DNA of 64,000 nt, from NCBI GenBank assembly GCA_037974335.1, contig CM075760.1, forward strand, positions 33,737,609-33,801,608, given 5' to 3'. Both the position numbers and the translations under genes were made by a program. Each line of letters starts with the position of its first letter. The first letter of the stretch is position 1. Below, in pieces: positions 11,000 through 20,849 of the stretch. This stretch comes from Prionace glauca. Lineage: Eukaryota > Chordata > Chondrichthyes > Carcharhiniformes > Carcharhinidae. The notes beneath the pieces were generated by a model that had not been told where the DNA came from, ran no database searches, and saw nothing but the letters and a program-made list of their open reading frames with translations.

Positions 11000-12960
11000 A
11001 AAAGGTTATTTTTACCCATTAAAGATGAGAGGGCAGGTGATGTGTCACAGCTGCAGCATTTGGGAGCTCCTGGGTGTCAGTTTGATCCAGGACAAACACG
11101 TCTGCAGTGAGTGTTTGAAGTTCAAGTAGCTTCGACTCAATTTATGAGCTGGAGACTGAAGTACAGACACTACAAAGCATCAGGGAGGGGGAAAATTACC
11201 TGGATCTTTTGTTCCAGGAGGTAGTCACACCTCTCAGGTCAGAGTCCTAAAAGAAAGAGGTGGATGAGCAAACCTGCCTTGACACCATTGTACAGGAAGC
11301 CATTCAAGTTGGAGGGGAAAAATGTAGGGGTATTATGGGATGGTGTAGTCAGAGGGATTCACACTGTTCTCTGTGGCAATGTGCATGAGTCCAGATGGCT
11401 GTGTTGCTTGCCTTGCGCCATGGTTCAGGACATCTGCTCAGGGCTGAAGACGAACTTACAGTATTGTTTCGAATCTGCAGCTCAAAAGCAGCTGCACAGG
11501 CGGAAATGACCCAGTCATTGTGGTCCATGTAGGTACCAATGACTTCGGCAGGCCAAAGAAGGAGATTTTGCATGGTTAATATGAGGATGTAGTTACGTAT
11601 GAGGATGGACCAAGTTAAGAAGCAGGATCTCAAAGTCCATTATCTCGATTGTTAGCTGAACTACTTGCTAATTGGTTTAGGACAAATCAGATCAGAGAGA
11701 TGAATGCTTGACTCAAAGATTGGTGTGGGAGGTGGGTCCTGGTTCATGGGCAACCAGTACAGGAGAAATTAGGATCTGTACCATTGGGACGGTCTACATC
11801 TGATCCATGTTGGGACCTGTGTTCTTGTGAACCACGTAACTAGGAAAATAGAGAGGGTGTCAGACTAAATACTGGACAGGGAATCAAATTTGGGTCAAGG
11901 ATTCAAATTTATATAAATGACTGGATGAAGGGATGGTTGCCAATTTTGCTGATGACACAAGATAGAAGTGAAAGTAAGTTGTGAAGAGGGCATATGGAAG
12001 GTACAGAAAGAGAGAAAGATTAAGTGAATGAACAAATTAATGGCAAGTGGAGTCGAATGTGGGAGAATGTGAAATTGTCCATTTTGGCAGGAAGAATGAA
12101 AAAGAAGCATTTTGTCTAAATGGTGAGAGATTGCAGAGCTCTGAGATTCAGAAGGACTTTCAGTGTACTCGTGCATAAATCACAAAAGGTTAATATGTAG
12201 GTACAGCAAGTAATTAGGAAAACTAATGTTATCATTTATTGTGAAGGGAAAGAAATACAGAACTAGGGAGGTTACGCTTCAATTGTACAAGTCACTGGTG
12301 AGACGGCTTCTGGAGTACTATGTACAGTGTTGGTCGCCTTGTTTTGGAAGGATGTAAGTACAATGGAGACAGTTTGGAGAAGGTTTATCAGGCCAATATT
12401 TGAAATGGTGTGGAGATACTGGCTTTGGGTGGGGTGGGCACAGTAAGAAGTCTCACAACATCAGGTTAAAGTCCAACAAGTTTATTTGGAACCACGAGCT
12501 TTCGGAATGCTGCTCCTTCTCGGGTGAGGAAGGAACAACACTCCATAAACTCGTGATTCCAAATAAACCCGTTGGCATTTAACCTGATGTTGTGAGACTT
12601 CTTATAATGCCTGAAATTGATGGGCTGTGTTATGAGAAATGGCTAGGCTGGATGGAGTGTTTCCGTTAGAGTTTGAAAGAATAAGTGGTGACTTGTTCCT
12701 GCACAGCCTTGACAGGAAGGAGGTAGAGAACATGTTTCCTCTTATGGGATAATCTGGAACTAGGGGCCACAGTTTAAAAATAAAGCGTCACCCATTTAAA
12801 GTAGGAATGAGGAGATTCTTTTTTCTCTAAGTGTCGTGAATCTTTGGAACTCTCTTCCTGAAAAGGTGATGGAAGCAGTGTCTTTGAATATTTTAAGGGA
12901 GAGGTGGATAGAATTTTGGTAAGCAAGGGTGTGAAAGGTTATTGGGAGTCAGCCGGATGG
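11000..12960 (+). mobile_element. Old, heavily decayed CR1-like LINE (ORF1 region to 3' end)
   Basis: Scattered plus-strand resemblances run in LINE order: an ORF1-like start with a CSSCGICEL-type cysteine segment (near 11,050) and a 'VVVHVGTND'-type esterase stretch (near 11,520, corresponding to the minus-strand copy at 45,500), then RT remnants with an FADDT-like piece at 11,940 and the FFSL-x-VVNLWNSLP block at 12,820. No frame stays open. A foldback repeat has inserted at 12,407-12,607. Confidence 0.65.
12407..12607. repeat. Foldback (inverted-repeat) copy of Penelope-like terminus
   Basis: The left arm (CAGTAAGAAGTCTCACAACA then TCAGGTTAAAGTCCAACAAG) and the right arm (CCTGATGTTGTGAGACTTCT) are reverse complements over roughly 70-80 bp, with a short loop near 12,510-12,535. 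The arm sequence equals the terminus of the Penelope-like copies at 16,406 and 48,552. It sits inside the old LINE and could fold into a hairpin. Confidence 0.75.
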
Positions 12961-12974
12961 AGATCTAAGGTTAC

Positions 12975-13320
12975 TGACACATTAAAAAGTCCATTCTGCT
13001 CAATCTCTCCTCTTTGGCAGTCCTGTCATCCCAGGAAACAGTCTGGTGAACGTTTGTTCCTTTTCCTCTGCGGTAATTCTCTGGATAAGAGATCCAAACT
13101 CTACATGATATTCCAGGTGCGGTTACACCAAAGCCCGACAAAATTGGAGAAAGATTTCCTCTCTCTGAAACTGCATCCCTGGGGAATAAAGGCTAACAGG
13201 CCATCTGCATCTAATTTCCTGCTGTATCAACATGTTGGTTCTTTGTGATTTGAGGACAAGGATTCCCTGATTCTCTCTGACCTATTTCTGTACTTCCTGC
13301 TTTTCCATTCTCACTCTCAG
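12975..13320 (-). mobile_element. Old CR1-like fragment
   Basis: On the minus strand this resembles a diverged CR1 RT C-terminus (the equivalent of the HLEYCVQFWSPHYRK block, around 13,100). It is strongly decayed. Confidence 0.4.
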
Positions 13321-13349
13321 TCTTTAGGGTCTTGGGAAATTCGAATCAA

Positions 13350-13487
13350 CAGTGGCTGCAGTGTCTCGACTACTGTTGGAGTTGGCCCTGGCCGTCTACA
13401 AGTGCCAGGTGTTGGGGCTGCTGCCCACACACACCTCCGACTCGTTGGCATTCGTCCAGCCACCCCAGGTAAGAACGGCATTCGGGC
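13350..13487 (+). other. Possible unassigned exon (weak)
   Basis: An open segment rich in Leu/Ala (around [19 protein letters not shown]) is followed by CCCCAG/GTAAGAA, a good 5' splice donor at about 13,469. There is an AG upstream, but neither a family match nor a second exon was found. It may be chance. Confidence 0.12.
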
Positions 13488-13739
13488 CGAGGGGGATCCA
13501 GGAAAATAGGAAGAGGAAACTATACAGGGCTGTGGAGACTGAGAGATTGAGTAGATTCGGCCCAATTTGGTTTCTGCATTTTGGGGGCATGGGTGTCGCT
13601 GGCTGGTCAGATTGTTTGCCCATCCCTAGTTGCTCGAGTTAATTAGATGTGTTTGAGTGGCTGACATCCTCGTTGTGATTGCACCTTCCCGTGATTCGAG
13701 ACAATCTCAACAGGCAGAATGAAGTTTCAGTCGGAAGAC

Positions 13740-13778
13740 GGTTTTTGTACAGGGTTGGAAATGTTTTCAATTACTGTG
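13740..13778 (-). other. 23-RSS of V segment 13,779-14,088
   Basis: On the minus strand: heptamer CACAGTA (13,778-13,772), a 23-bp spacer and nonamer ACAAAAACC (13,748-13,740). The first four heptamer bases are consensus, and the nonamer matches consensus. This is a RAG recognition site directing joining to a 12-RSS. Confidence 0.9.
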
Positions 13779-14225
13779 AGTCTAATGGCGCAGTAATACA
13801 CGGCAGCGTTAATCGGCTGCAAGTCCATGATGGTTAATTTTGCGGTGGAGTCTGACAGCTGGAGATCTGAAGAAAAACGGTTTCGTAACGCTGTGCCTTT
13901 CCATTCCACAGTATCCCGAGACCTTTTCCATACAACAAATTGGGGCTCCTTCCCTGGTTGTTGCATATACCAATATAGGTAATACCTGTCTTCTGTAGTG
14001 CTGTACGTGCATCGTACAGACACGGCTTCACCTTCTCTAACACTCACTGAGGTCGGAGACTGAGTAACTGAATCTCCATCACACTGACCTGTAATGTGTT
14101 CAGGAACAAAACAAGACCATCGGTTAACATAAACATTAACATTTCTGTTTGAATGTAACACGATTGGAATCATCCTTACCGGTAATGAATAGTCCCAACA
14201 CAATCCAGACTCTGAATATTTTCAA
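13779..14225 (-). CDS. TCR alpha/delta-type V gene, leader ATG not visible
   Basis: This segment encodes the variable domain of a T-cell receptor chain, joined by RAG to D/J before expression. The V exon runs 14,088-13,779 and follows a clean acceptor (ATTACAG). It shows the V-domain hallmarks: DSVTQSPTSVSV at the N-terminus, first cysteine in SVRCTY, LYWYMQQPGK, RFSSDLQLSD and AAVYYCAIR ending at the RSS. A leader exon ends at 14,180 with donor GGTAAGG (phase 1, matching the V exon) and reads KIFRVWIVLGLFIT, a hydrophobic signal peptide. No ATG lies in frame: the expected start is TTG at 14,225-14,223 with GCC before it and a stop upstream. The gene may therefore be a recent pseudogene, or it may start at a non-ATG codon. 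Assignment to alpha versus delta cannot be made from the V alone. Confidence 0.8.
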
Positions 14226-15990
14226 GGCTGCTGCGAAGTTCGAATCTCTCTCCCTTTATAATTTCAAACCCGAACCAAGACAAACACCCACATAGGGTTC
14301 AATTGGTTAAAATCACTTCCTCCTCTATTGTTTTCCGGCAAATGACGCAATCGTTAATATACCCGCCAGGTCCTCAAATCAGATTAAAATGTGGGCCGTG
14401 GATAGCTGGATTTATTTCACCGACAGTATTAATTATGCACTGGTGGAATCAGTCACTCAGCGAGTACTGTAGAGAGAGCATCCTGAACTGCAGCTTCACT
14501 GAGCTCTGAGCATCATTTCCTGGGGCCGAGTTGGTCACTTTCCGCCGGAATATTCATTCCATTCAGAGCTGGATAGTGGATTAACTTCAATGTCAAGTAC
14601 GGTTCAGGGTTAAACTGATATGTTCCCCACACGACCCCGGCATTGAGCAGTATTCTCTCTGTAAAAGAGGAGTTGGATATTTTAGGCAACCTATTGTAAA
14701 CCCCGCCCTCCAGGTTCAGGATGTCCCTTGTGTATCCAGTGATGCTGTGAGAGCGGTAGGGCGGTGAATTGTCTGGCAGTGATTGTAAGTATCCAGAGCT
14801 GTGCTGCAGACTGTGTTTAGGGAATTCATTCCAAGACCTAATTGGGCTTAATATTCGATGAACGAATGGTGACTTGGATGGGATCTCATTGCTGGAAGCT
14901 TGCTTCCAAACTAATATAAATTCTTATTTCGTGCTCGAGAGGAGAAGGGGCGGACAAGAACAAACTTCGACCACTGGGCACAGTGGAAAGTGTGGAATGT
15001 AAAACTTAGAGAAAATTCTGTTCGGAAAGGACAGGGAACAATCAGCCAATGGACGACAGGGATTTAAATTCTCACATATCATGGAGGCTGTGCCCGGTGA
15101 GCAACAGTAAATCAATGCGGAAGTTGAACAGGCTGAATACAACCGACAACTGAGAGAAATTAGGGCAAGTTTTCAGGACAGTTGGAAACCACTAAGAACA
15201 GACAGGAAACAACTCAGAAATAAAACGAAATCAACCTGCAAATATTTCTAATAGAAGTAAAACGGTAAAATCGATGGTCGGAAACAGACAATTAGCAGAC
15301 AAAACCTTGCAGTGTTGAACTGCGGCCAAAGGTCGATCATTGGAGCACCGATACACATTGTCAGTTTGGATTAATAGGTGCGGACGAATAAATCTGCCCT
15401 GTGCTGAATCTTGATACGTACAGGGAAATAAAACTGCTGATTGTCCTTTGGGCAATCTAATCTAGACAGCAAATTATTACGTGAGGAGAAAAGTGAACAT
15501 TTCTGATTTAGTTTACTGTTTCATATTTCACCAATATATTTATTGGCAGGTATTTAATAAAAATAGAATAATACTCCACAAAAAAACACAATTCTGTCAA
15601 TAGTGGCAATAGTTTGAAGGTGTTGCCAATATACTCATTCGCCCTTCTTCGATCCCCTTGGCACAGGAATTTTGTCCTGTCCCAGAAGTCAACCCTCCCC
15701 CGCTCCCCGCCCTCCCCCACCCCGCCCTCCCTGCAATCTCAATTACCGTTTGAAAGTCAATGTTAAATCAGCTCCCAACACCACCCTTTCCGCTGTTCAC
15801 TTCAGGTGACTGTAATTCTCTGTAAAATAAATCTGAAGATCTGCCACTCTTGTTTATTTCCAATAATCAATGCATTTTGAAACAAATTCAATTAAGCAAA
15901 TTGCCGCAATAGATAGGTATTCACCCGATTGATAAGTTTTCTCTGGGTAAACAGAGGCTAAACAAACAATTCATTTTATTTCTATCCTGC
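14226..15990. other. Intergenic, one duplicated promoter-like block
   Basis: No exons or RNA genes are evident. The only structure found is the block at 14,930-15,125, described separately. Positions 15,700-15,730 are a C-rich patch. Confidence 0.5.
14930..15125 (+). repeat. Duplicated CCAAT-containing block (copy 1)
   Basis: About 190 bp matches 25,290-25,466 with moderate divergence: shared GGAGAAGGGGCG, CTTCGACCA, ATTCTGTT..GGA-AGGACAG, CAGCCAAT and AAATTCTCACATA. It contains a CCAAT box (CAGCCAATGG). Each copy lies on the plus strand upstream of a supporting-V or RSS-array region, so it could be the relic of a V promoter. That role is inference. Confidence 0.5.
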
Positions 15991-15991
15991 A

Positions 15992-16282
15992 GATTCCAGC
16001 TGATCTGTGTCACTCAGTTCAATCCTCCAATCCTCTGCCGCAGGTGACAAGGTTACCTTAAACTTCAGGGAACTATCAGTATACTGGCACCGTCAGTCCC
16101 CAGGACAGGCTCTGAAATATTTGCTTCAGACACACACTTCAGGAGAGGACAATAAAAAAATGCAGCCGAGGGCAGAACATCTGTTTATACTCATTCTTCA
16201 GTCAAAATCAGCAGGTTATCAATCTCCAAAGTACAACTGAGCGACTCCACTGTGTATTAATGTGAACTGAGTGGACTTACAT
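15992..16282 (+). pseudogene. Supporting-type TCR V pseudogene
   Basis: This plus-strand exon follows an acceptor (TTCTATCCTGCAG). Its start (SSVSLSS-like) and its VYWHRQSPGQALKYLLQTHTSGED segment align with the intact supporting V at 26,285-26,599 (LYWYRHSPGQSLKYLFKGYTSGEE). It is broken: the region of the first conserved cysteine is altered and shortened (TLNFRELSVYW), the frame shifts after the GEDNK segment, and the final TYR-CYS motif reads TAT-TAA-TGT, an in-frame stop just before the second cysteine. Its RSS is nevertheless perfect. No leader or NAR V was found upstream, so it may be an orphan of a third block. Confidence 0.8.
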
Positions 16283-16382
16283 CACAGTGACATAGAACAC
16301 GGAGAGAGCTGGACAAAAACTTAGGCAAGGTGAGGATTCCAGCCACAGTGATATAGAACACGGAGAGGGCTGTACAAAAACC
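16283..16382 (+). repeat. Plus-strand RSS array, copies 1 and 2
   Basis: Two 23-RSSs lie head to tail 61 bp apart. Copy 1 has heptamer CACAGTG at 16,283-16,289 and nonamer ACAAAAACT at 16,313-16,321. Copy 2 has CACAGTG at 16,344-16,350 and ACAAAAACC at 16,374-16,382. Both spacers are 23 bp. Only copy 1 abuts a V segment. A third copy (17,518-17,556) lies beyond an inserted Penelope-like element. Confidence 0.9.
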
Positions 16383-16397
16383 TGATCTTGGTGAGGA

Positions 16398-17517
16398 TTA
16401 CAGATGATGTGGAGATGCCGGTGTTAGACTGGGGTAAACACAGTAAGAAGCCTCACAACACTAGGTTAAAGCCCAGCACATTTATTTGGTAGCAAACGCT
16501 ACTAGCTTTCGGAGCGTTGCTCCTTTATCAGGTGAGTGGGATTTCAGTTCACAAACAGGGCATGTAAAGACACAAACTCAATTTACAAAGTAGTGGTTGG
16601 GATGCGAGTCTTTACAGGTAATCAAGTCTTAAAGGTACAGACAATGTAAGTGGAAACAGGGTTAAGTACAGATTAAAGGGATGTGTATTGTCTCCAGCCA
16701 GGACAGTTAGTGAGATTTTGCAAACCCAGGCAAGTCGCGGGGGTTACAGATAGTGTGACATGATCCCAAGATCCGGGTTGAGGCCGCTCTCATGTGTGCG
16801 GAACTTGGCTATCAGTCTCTGCTCAGAAACTTTGCGCTGTTGTGTGTCGTGAAGGCCGCCTTGGAGAACGCTTACCTGAAGATAAGAGGCTGAATGCCCG
16901 AGGCCGCTGAAGTGTTCGCCTACAGGAAGAGAACACGCTTGCCTGGTGATTGTCGAGCAGTGTTCATTCATCCATTGTTGTAGCGTCTGCATGATCTCCC
17001 GAATGTACCATGTCTTGGGACATCCTTTCCTGCAGCTAACAGATAGACAACGTTGGCCGAGTTGCAAGTGCATGTACCGTGTACCTGGTGCATGGTGTTC
17101 TCACATAAGATGATGGCATCCGTGTCGATGATCCAGCATGTCAAGGTTGTGTGGTGTCGTGGTCACTGTTCTCCTGAAGGTTGGGTAGTTTGCTGCAGAC
17201 AATGGTCTGTTGGAGGGCGTGGGCTTGCAAAATCTCACTAACTGTCGTGGCCGGAGACAGTACACATCTCTTTAACCTGTGCTTAACCCTCACTCCACTC
17301 ACATTGTCTGTACCTTTAAGAATTAGTTGCCTGTAAAGACTCGCATTCCAACCATTATTTTGTAAATTGAGTTTGTGTCTTTATATGCCCTGTTTGAGAA
17401 CTGAAATCCCACTCACCTGATAAAGGAGCAGAGCTACGAAAGCTTGTGGCTTGTGCTACCAAATAAATCTGTTTGACTTTAATCTGGTGCTGTGAGACTT
17501 CTTACGATGATTACAGA
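16398..17517 (-). mobile_element. Penelope-like element with inverted terminal arms, inside an RSS array
   Basis: The element is bounded by 8-bp direct repeats ATTACAGA (16,398-16,405 and 17,510-17,517). The minus strand 17,073-16,744 encodes a 109-residue piece with KGCPKTWYIREIMQTLQQ, LPVGEHFSGLGHSA and AEQRLIAKFRTHESG-like blocks, as in the GIY-YIG endonuclease C-terminus of Penelope-like retroelements; the copy here has YIRE where related copies suggest YIGE. Its two ends (16,406-16,740 and about 17,220-17,509) are inverted copies of the same 3' region, a structure known for this class. It separates RSS copies 2 and 3. Confidence 0.75.
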
Positions 17518-17556
17518 CACAGTGATACAGAACACGGAGAGAGCTGTACAAAGACT
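17518..17556 (+). other. Plus-strand RSS array, copy 3 (displaced)
   Basis: Heptamer CACAGTG at 17,518-17,524, 23-bp spacer (17,525-17,547) and nonamer ACAAAGACT at 17,548-17,556. Removing the inserted element puts it one 61-bp period after copy 2. Confidence 0.85.
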
Positions 17557-17601
17557 GAACATGGCGAGGGTTACACATTCCCGTATTCCTCACCATGTTC
17601 A

Positions 17602-17824
17602 AGTATTTGTACAATTCTCTCCGTGCACTGTATCACCGTGTCTGTAGTACTCAACGTGTTTAGGATTTTGTACAGCTCTCTCTGTGTTCTGTATTGTTGT
17701 GTCTGTAACACTCACCATGTTCAGGTTTTTGTACAGCTCTCTCCGTGTTCTGTATCACTATGTCTGGAATCCTCATTAGGTCCAGGTTTTTTGTACAGGT
17801 CTCTCCGTGTTCTGTATCACTGTG
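17602..17824 (-). repeat. Minus-strand RSS array, 4 copies
   Basis: Four units repeat at 61, 61 and 62 bp. Heptamers, minus strand, nearest the V first: CACAGTG (17,824-17,818), CATAGTG (17,762-17,756), CACAACA (17,701-17,695) and CACGGTG (17,640-17,634). Each is followed by a 23-bp spacer and a nonamer: ACAAAAAAC (17,794-17,786), ACAAAAACC (17,732-17,724), ACAAAATCC (17,671-17,663) and ACAAATACT (17,610-17,602). Only the V-proximal one has a consensus heptamer. The array faces the plus-strand array across about 45 bp. Confidence 0.9.
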
Positions 17825-18137
17825 CTCTGTGCCGACACAGCCCACTGTAATAGACAGCAGAGTCACTCGGTTGCAGTTTGCAGATCGTTGATCGGCTGAT
17901 TTTTTCGAGGGGATCGACAGAAGCAGAAATTATTCCCCGGCAGCGTTTTCTTTGCTCTCCTCGCCTGATGTGTGTCTCTTAGGCAGGTATTTTGGGGCCT
18001 GTCCTGGGAATGCCGGTACCCGTAGACTGTGTGTTGTCAAAATCCCGGATATTCACAGTTTAAAGTAATGGTGTCGACAGTAGCAGAGTTTTGGAGAGAT
18101 GGATTCTGTGACATAGATAAACCGGATTCTTCAGAAC
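17825..18137 (-). pseudogene. Supporting TCR V pseudogene of the decayed NAR-TCR block
   Basis: The exon begins at a TTTTATAG acceptor in phase 1 and aligns along its length with the intact supporting V at 26,285-26,599. The first cysteine survives (TLNCEYPGF), but the next codon is a stop where the intact copy has Cys (GFC). The frame is disturbed again in the CDR2 region, and the second conserved cysteine is replaced by Ser (VYYSGL). Like the intact copy it has no leader exon next to it, as expected for a supporting V that is spliced from an upstream NAR V-J. Confidence 0.85.
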
Positions 18138-18980
18138 CTATAAAATAAAGCAAAAGATTTCTGTGATGCCTTTACCTGCCTTTCATGTTAGTTTGCCCAG
18201 AGAAACATAATCGCGTCCACAGCTGGCCATTTTGCCGTAATTGTTCCATTGAAGGGTGTACGACGATTATTCCCTATAGTTGGGGAGACAGAATTACCTC
18301 TGCATTTTATATTATATCGAATCTACAGAACAGAAATAGGCTATTCGGTCCACTGGCGTGTGCGTCTCCTCGCACTGCACACCTGCTCACTCCCCTCTCA
18401 CACTCGATCCTTTCACTCTGAGCACTGAGTCCTTCTCCCTCCTCGATTACTCAAGCCTTAACACAAATTCCTTATGCCATTTACTGCAACCACTCCATGC
18501 GAACTCCACATTCTTCCGAATGTCTTTCTTTTACCTTACTAGCATCATATATAAATGTTTCCTGATACGAAATCATTTTCTCTACATGTATATTAATGAA
18601 ACTATAAAATAGTACTTAACATGTATGTCAACAACAGAAGCAAAAAAATGCTGGAAAATCTCAGCAAGTCTGACAGTGTCTGTGGAGAGAGAATGGAGTC
18701 AATGTTTCCAATCTGTTTGACCCTTTGTCAGAGCCAGCCTTCCTTACAGGATGCCTCATCTTTGGCGCTCCCGCACCTCTTCAATCTGGTCTCACATTCG
18801 GACCCGATTCCAGTTTGCTAGTCTGCTCCCAAACCTAAAACTACAATTGAAAATCTTCCACAGGAACCCCCACTCCCCCCACGCTGCTGTTGTAATCACA
18901 GAGGATTGAACTGAGGCCGATTACAAGAATGAACTGACGGTGAACACTAACCAGGACAGTCGGCAACACAGTTGTAGTCA
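18138..18980. other. J-to-supporting-V intron of the decayed block
   Basis: It matches the corresponding intron at 26,600-29,100 in pieces (for example GTCCTTCTCCCT..CTCGAT and TGCAACCAC.CCATG around 18,430-18,500 and 28,380-28,450). It is shorter because the other copy gained repeats. A family C repeat lies at about 18,635-18,745. Confidence 0.65.
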
Positions 18981-19069
18981 CTGAGACAGTCACCACCGCC
19001 CCAGAATCACCTGTAAATCTCCATTCTCCACACAGTGATAGCGCTCTCTGTCAGCCCAGTACAAGAATG
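18981..19069 (-). pseudogene. NAR-type J segment with 23-RSS, decayed block
   Basis: The RSS reads, minus strand, CATTCTTGT (19,069-19,061), 23-bp spacer, CACTGTG (19,037-19,031). The J (19,030 to about 18,981) encodes WRFTGDSGAVVTVS, matching WRFTDGSGTVVTVS of the intact block but with the DGxGT motif altered. The GTAAGT splice donor present in the intact J is missing here (TCAGTGACTACA follows), so the segment probably cannot splice. Confidence 0.8.
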
Positions 19070-19371
19070 ACCGACACCTCAAATTGCTGGGAAAACATTA
19101 CCGAATAAACAACGTTTATTGATTATTCGGGGGTGAAAGATCAATCATGAACAGTGATTGTTTTATAACCCCCATTCAATCAAACAGTTCCTTGGCACAC
19201 TAAGAGCCCTTGGCAAAACGGCCCAGGAACATTTAATAAAATTTAATGGAAGATAACTGAACAGAAGAAATTACGACGAAATTAAACCATGTTGCAACGA
19301 TAATAGCAACAACCCGACAAGTTATAGTCCGCGCCCTGGAAATTATTGCTTTGATTGTTCAGAGATACTTA

Positions 19372-19880
19372 AATATTTGCCCTTCGCTCTTCCAATGCGG
19401 TGTTCCATATCTGTAGTACCAACTGAGCTTTACAGTAATAGGTGGCCGTTTCTTCAACTCTCACATCCTGAATTTCCAGCGAAAACATATTTGCAACTTT
19501 ATTCACCGGCCGAACAAATCTCCCTCCGCTGGAGATTCGCTCCCGGTCTGGTTTTGTCTGAAGAAATGACCATTTTCTAAATCATAACCACCAGATAAAA
19601 CACAGGTAATGTGAGAGACTCAAACTCCTTCCTGATCACCGCTGATGGGCTCTGTACCACTGGCTGACTGAAAGTCCTGGAAATTAAACACAGTGAGGTT
19701 AATGGACCATCAGAGTGGAACCACACAACGGCGCTGGAACCCCACGCAGAGTCTGTAATTGGGATGGACTGGGGGAGCTTTATATTCAATCCGCGCAGTG
19801 TGGGTTAGTTTGATCGGTACTCAGTGGGTAAACACACACATACACACGCACACAGGGTGATAACAACGATTCGCTCGCTC
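19372..19880 (-). pseudogene. NAR-type V pseudogene (decayed block)
   Basis: The V exon spans 19,676-19,400 after a CCAG acceptor and is homologous to 29,548-29,838. It reads QPVVQSPSAVIRKEFESLT, loses frame before the first cysteine, is open again through GGRFVRPVNKVANMFSLEIQDVRVEETATYYCKAQ, and has a second length change in the RQ-TG-ER region. The downstream signal keeps the 12-bp geometry but is degenerate: heptamer CGCATTG (19,399-19,393), spacer 19,392-19,381, nonamer GCAAATATT (19,380-19,372). The leader relic (about 19,880-19,810) lacks both ATG and a GT donor. Confidence 0.85.
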
Positions 19881-20159
19881 TGTTGTCTGGAGCTGATGGT
19901 TTACATGACGGGGAAATTGAGAGTGCAAAACTGGACTGCTCTCAGGAACTGCAATGATATACTTCAGGCCCGATCATCAGTAAATTAGGTCACGTCCATA
20001 ATTTAAAATAAAGCCCGAGGATTTATAGGAGGCACTCAGTTGTGAACACTGTGTCGAAGAACACGGCTGCTATTGCTGCCACGGAGCGTCAGATCCCAGA
20101 ATCTCATGCTGAGACGCACAGTGTCTGGATCCCCTCCTTTATTTTATCTCCAGTTGATT

Positions 20160-20420
20160 ATATTTTATTAATTCAAGGGATGCGGTCTTCACAGATTCAG
20201 CCAGCAGCTGTTAACTATCTCTAATCGTGAGCTGCCTTTTGAACCACTGCAGCCCATGTGTTGTAGGTACATCCACAGTTTTGTTAGGGAGGGAGTTCCG
20301 GGAATTTGAACAAATGGTTGTGCAGAAACGTCCCATATACTTCTAAATCAGGCTAATGTGTGACTTGAGGGTTAACTTCAAGGTGGTGCGATTTCCATAT
20401 GCCTACTACCGTTCTCCTAG
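20160..20420 (+). repeat. Dispersed repeat (family E)
   Basis: It shares GAGCTGCC..TTGAACCACTGCAG and GTTAGGGAGGGAGTTCC landmarks with 30,300-30,640 and part of 32,225-32,395. It follows both NAR V leaders at equivalent distance, so it was probably present before the blocks duplicated. Confidence 0.65.
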
Positions 20421-20849
20421 AATATTTGGGAGGGGCTGCTCCGGAGCCTTGGTGAATTCTTGCAATGCATCTTGTATATTGTACACACTGCTGCCACTGT
20501 CCTCGGTGGTGCAACGAGTGCATGTTTATGCAATGGGTACCAATCAAACTTTGTCATGGACGGGCCAACCTCTAAGTTAGAGTCTCAATGTATAACTTCA
20601 GAACCACCTCCATTAACATAATGTAAAGGCAGTTTTACTAACTTCCTGTCCATTAACTTCCTGTTTGATTCGGAGCAACATGTTCCGCCTGCACTCATTA
20701 ACGAGACACAAATAGCGGATGTTGGAACCATATAGACAAACATTGCACAGACATGTAGAGGAATCTTTTTCGCGTTGCCAACTGTTTGATTCCAGCTCGT
20801 CTTTTGGAAACTTTAAAACCCCGTAGGAATACAACTCTGAGGAAGAAAA

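Noticed and set aside
13350-13487. Leu/Ala-rich segment with a good splice donor
   Set aside because: No partner exon and no family recognised; listed only as a weak possibility.
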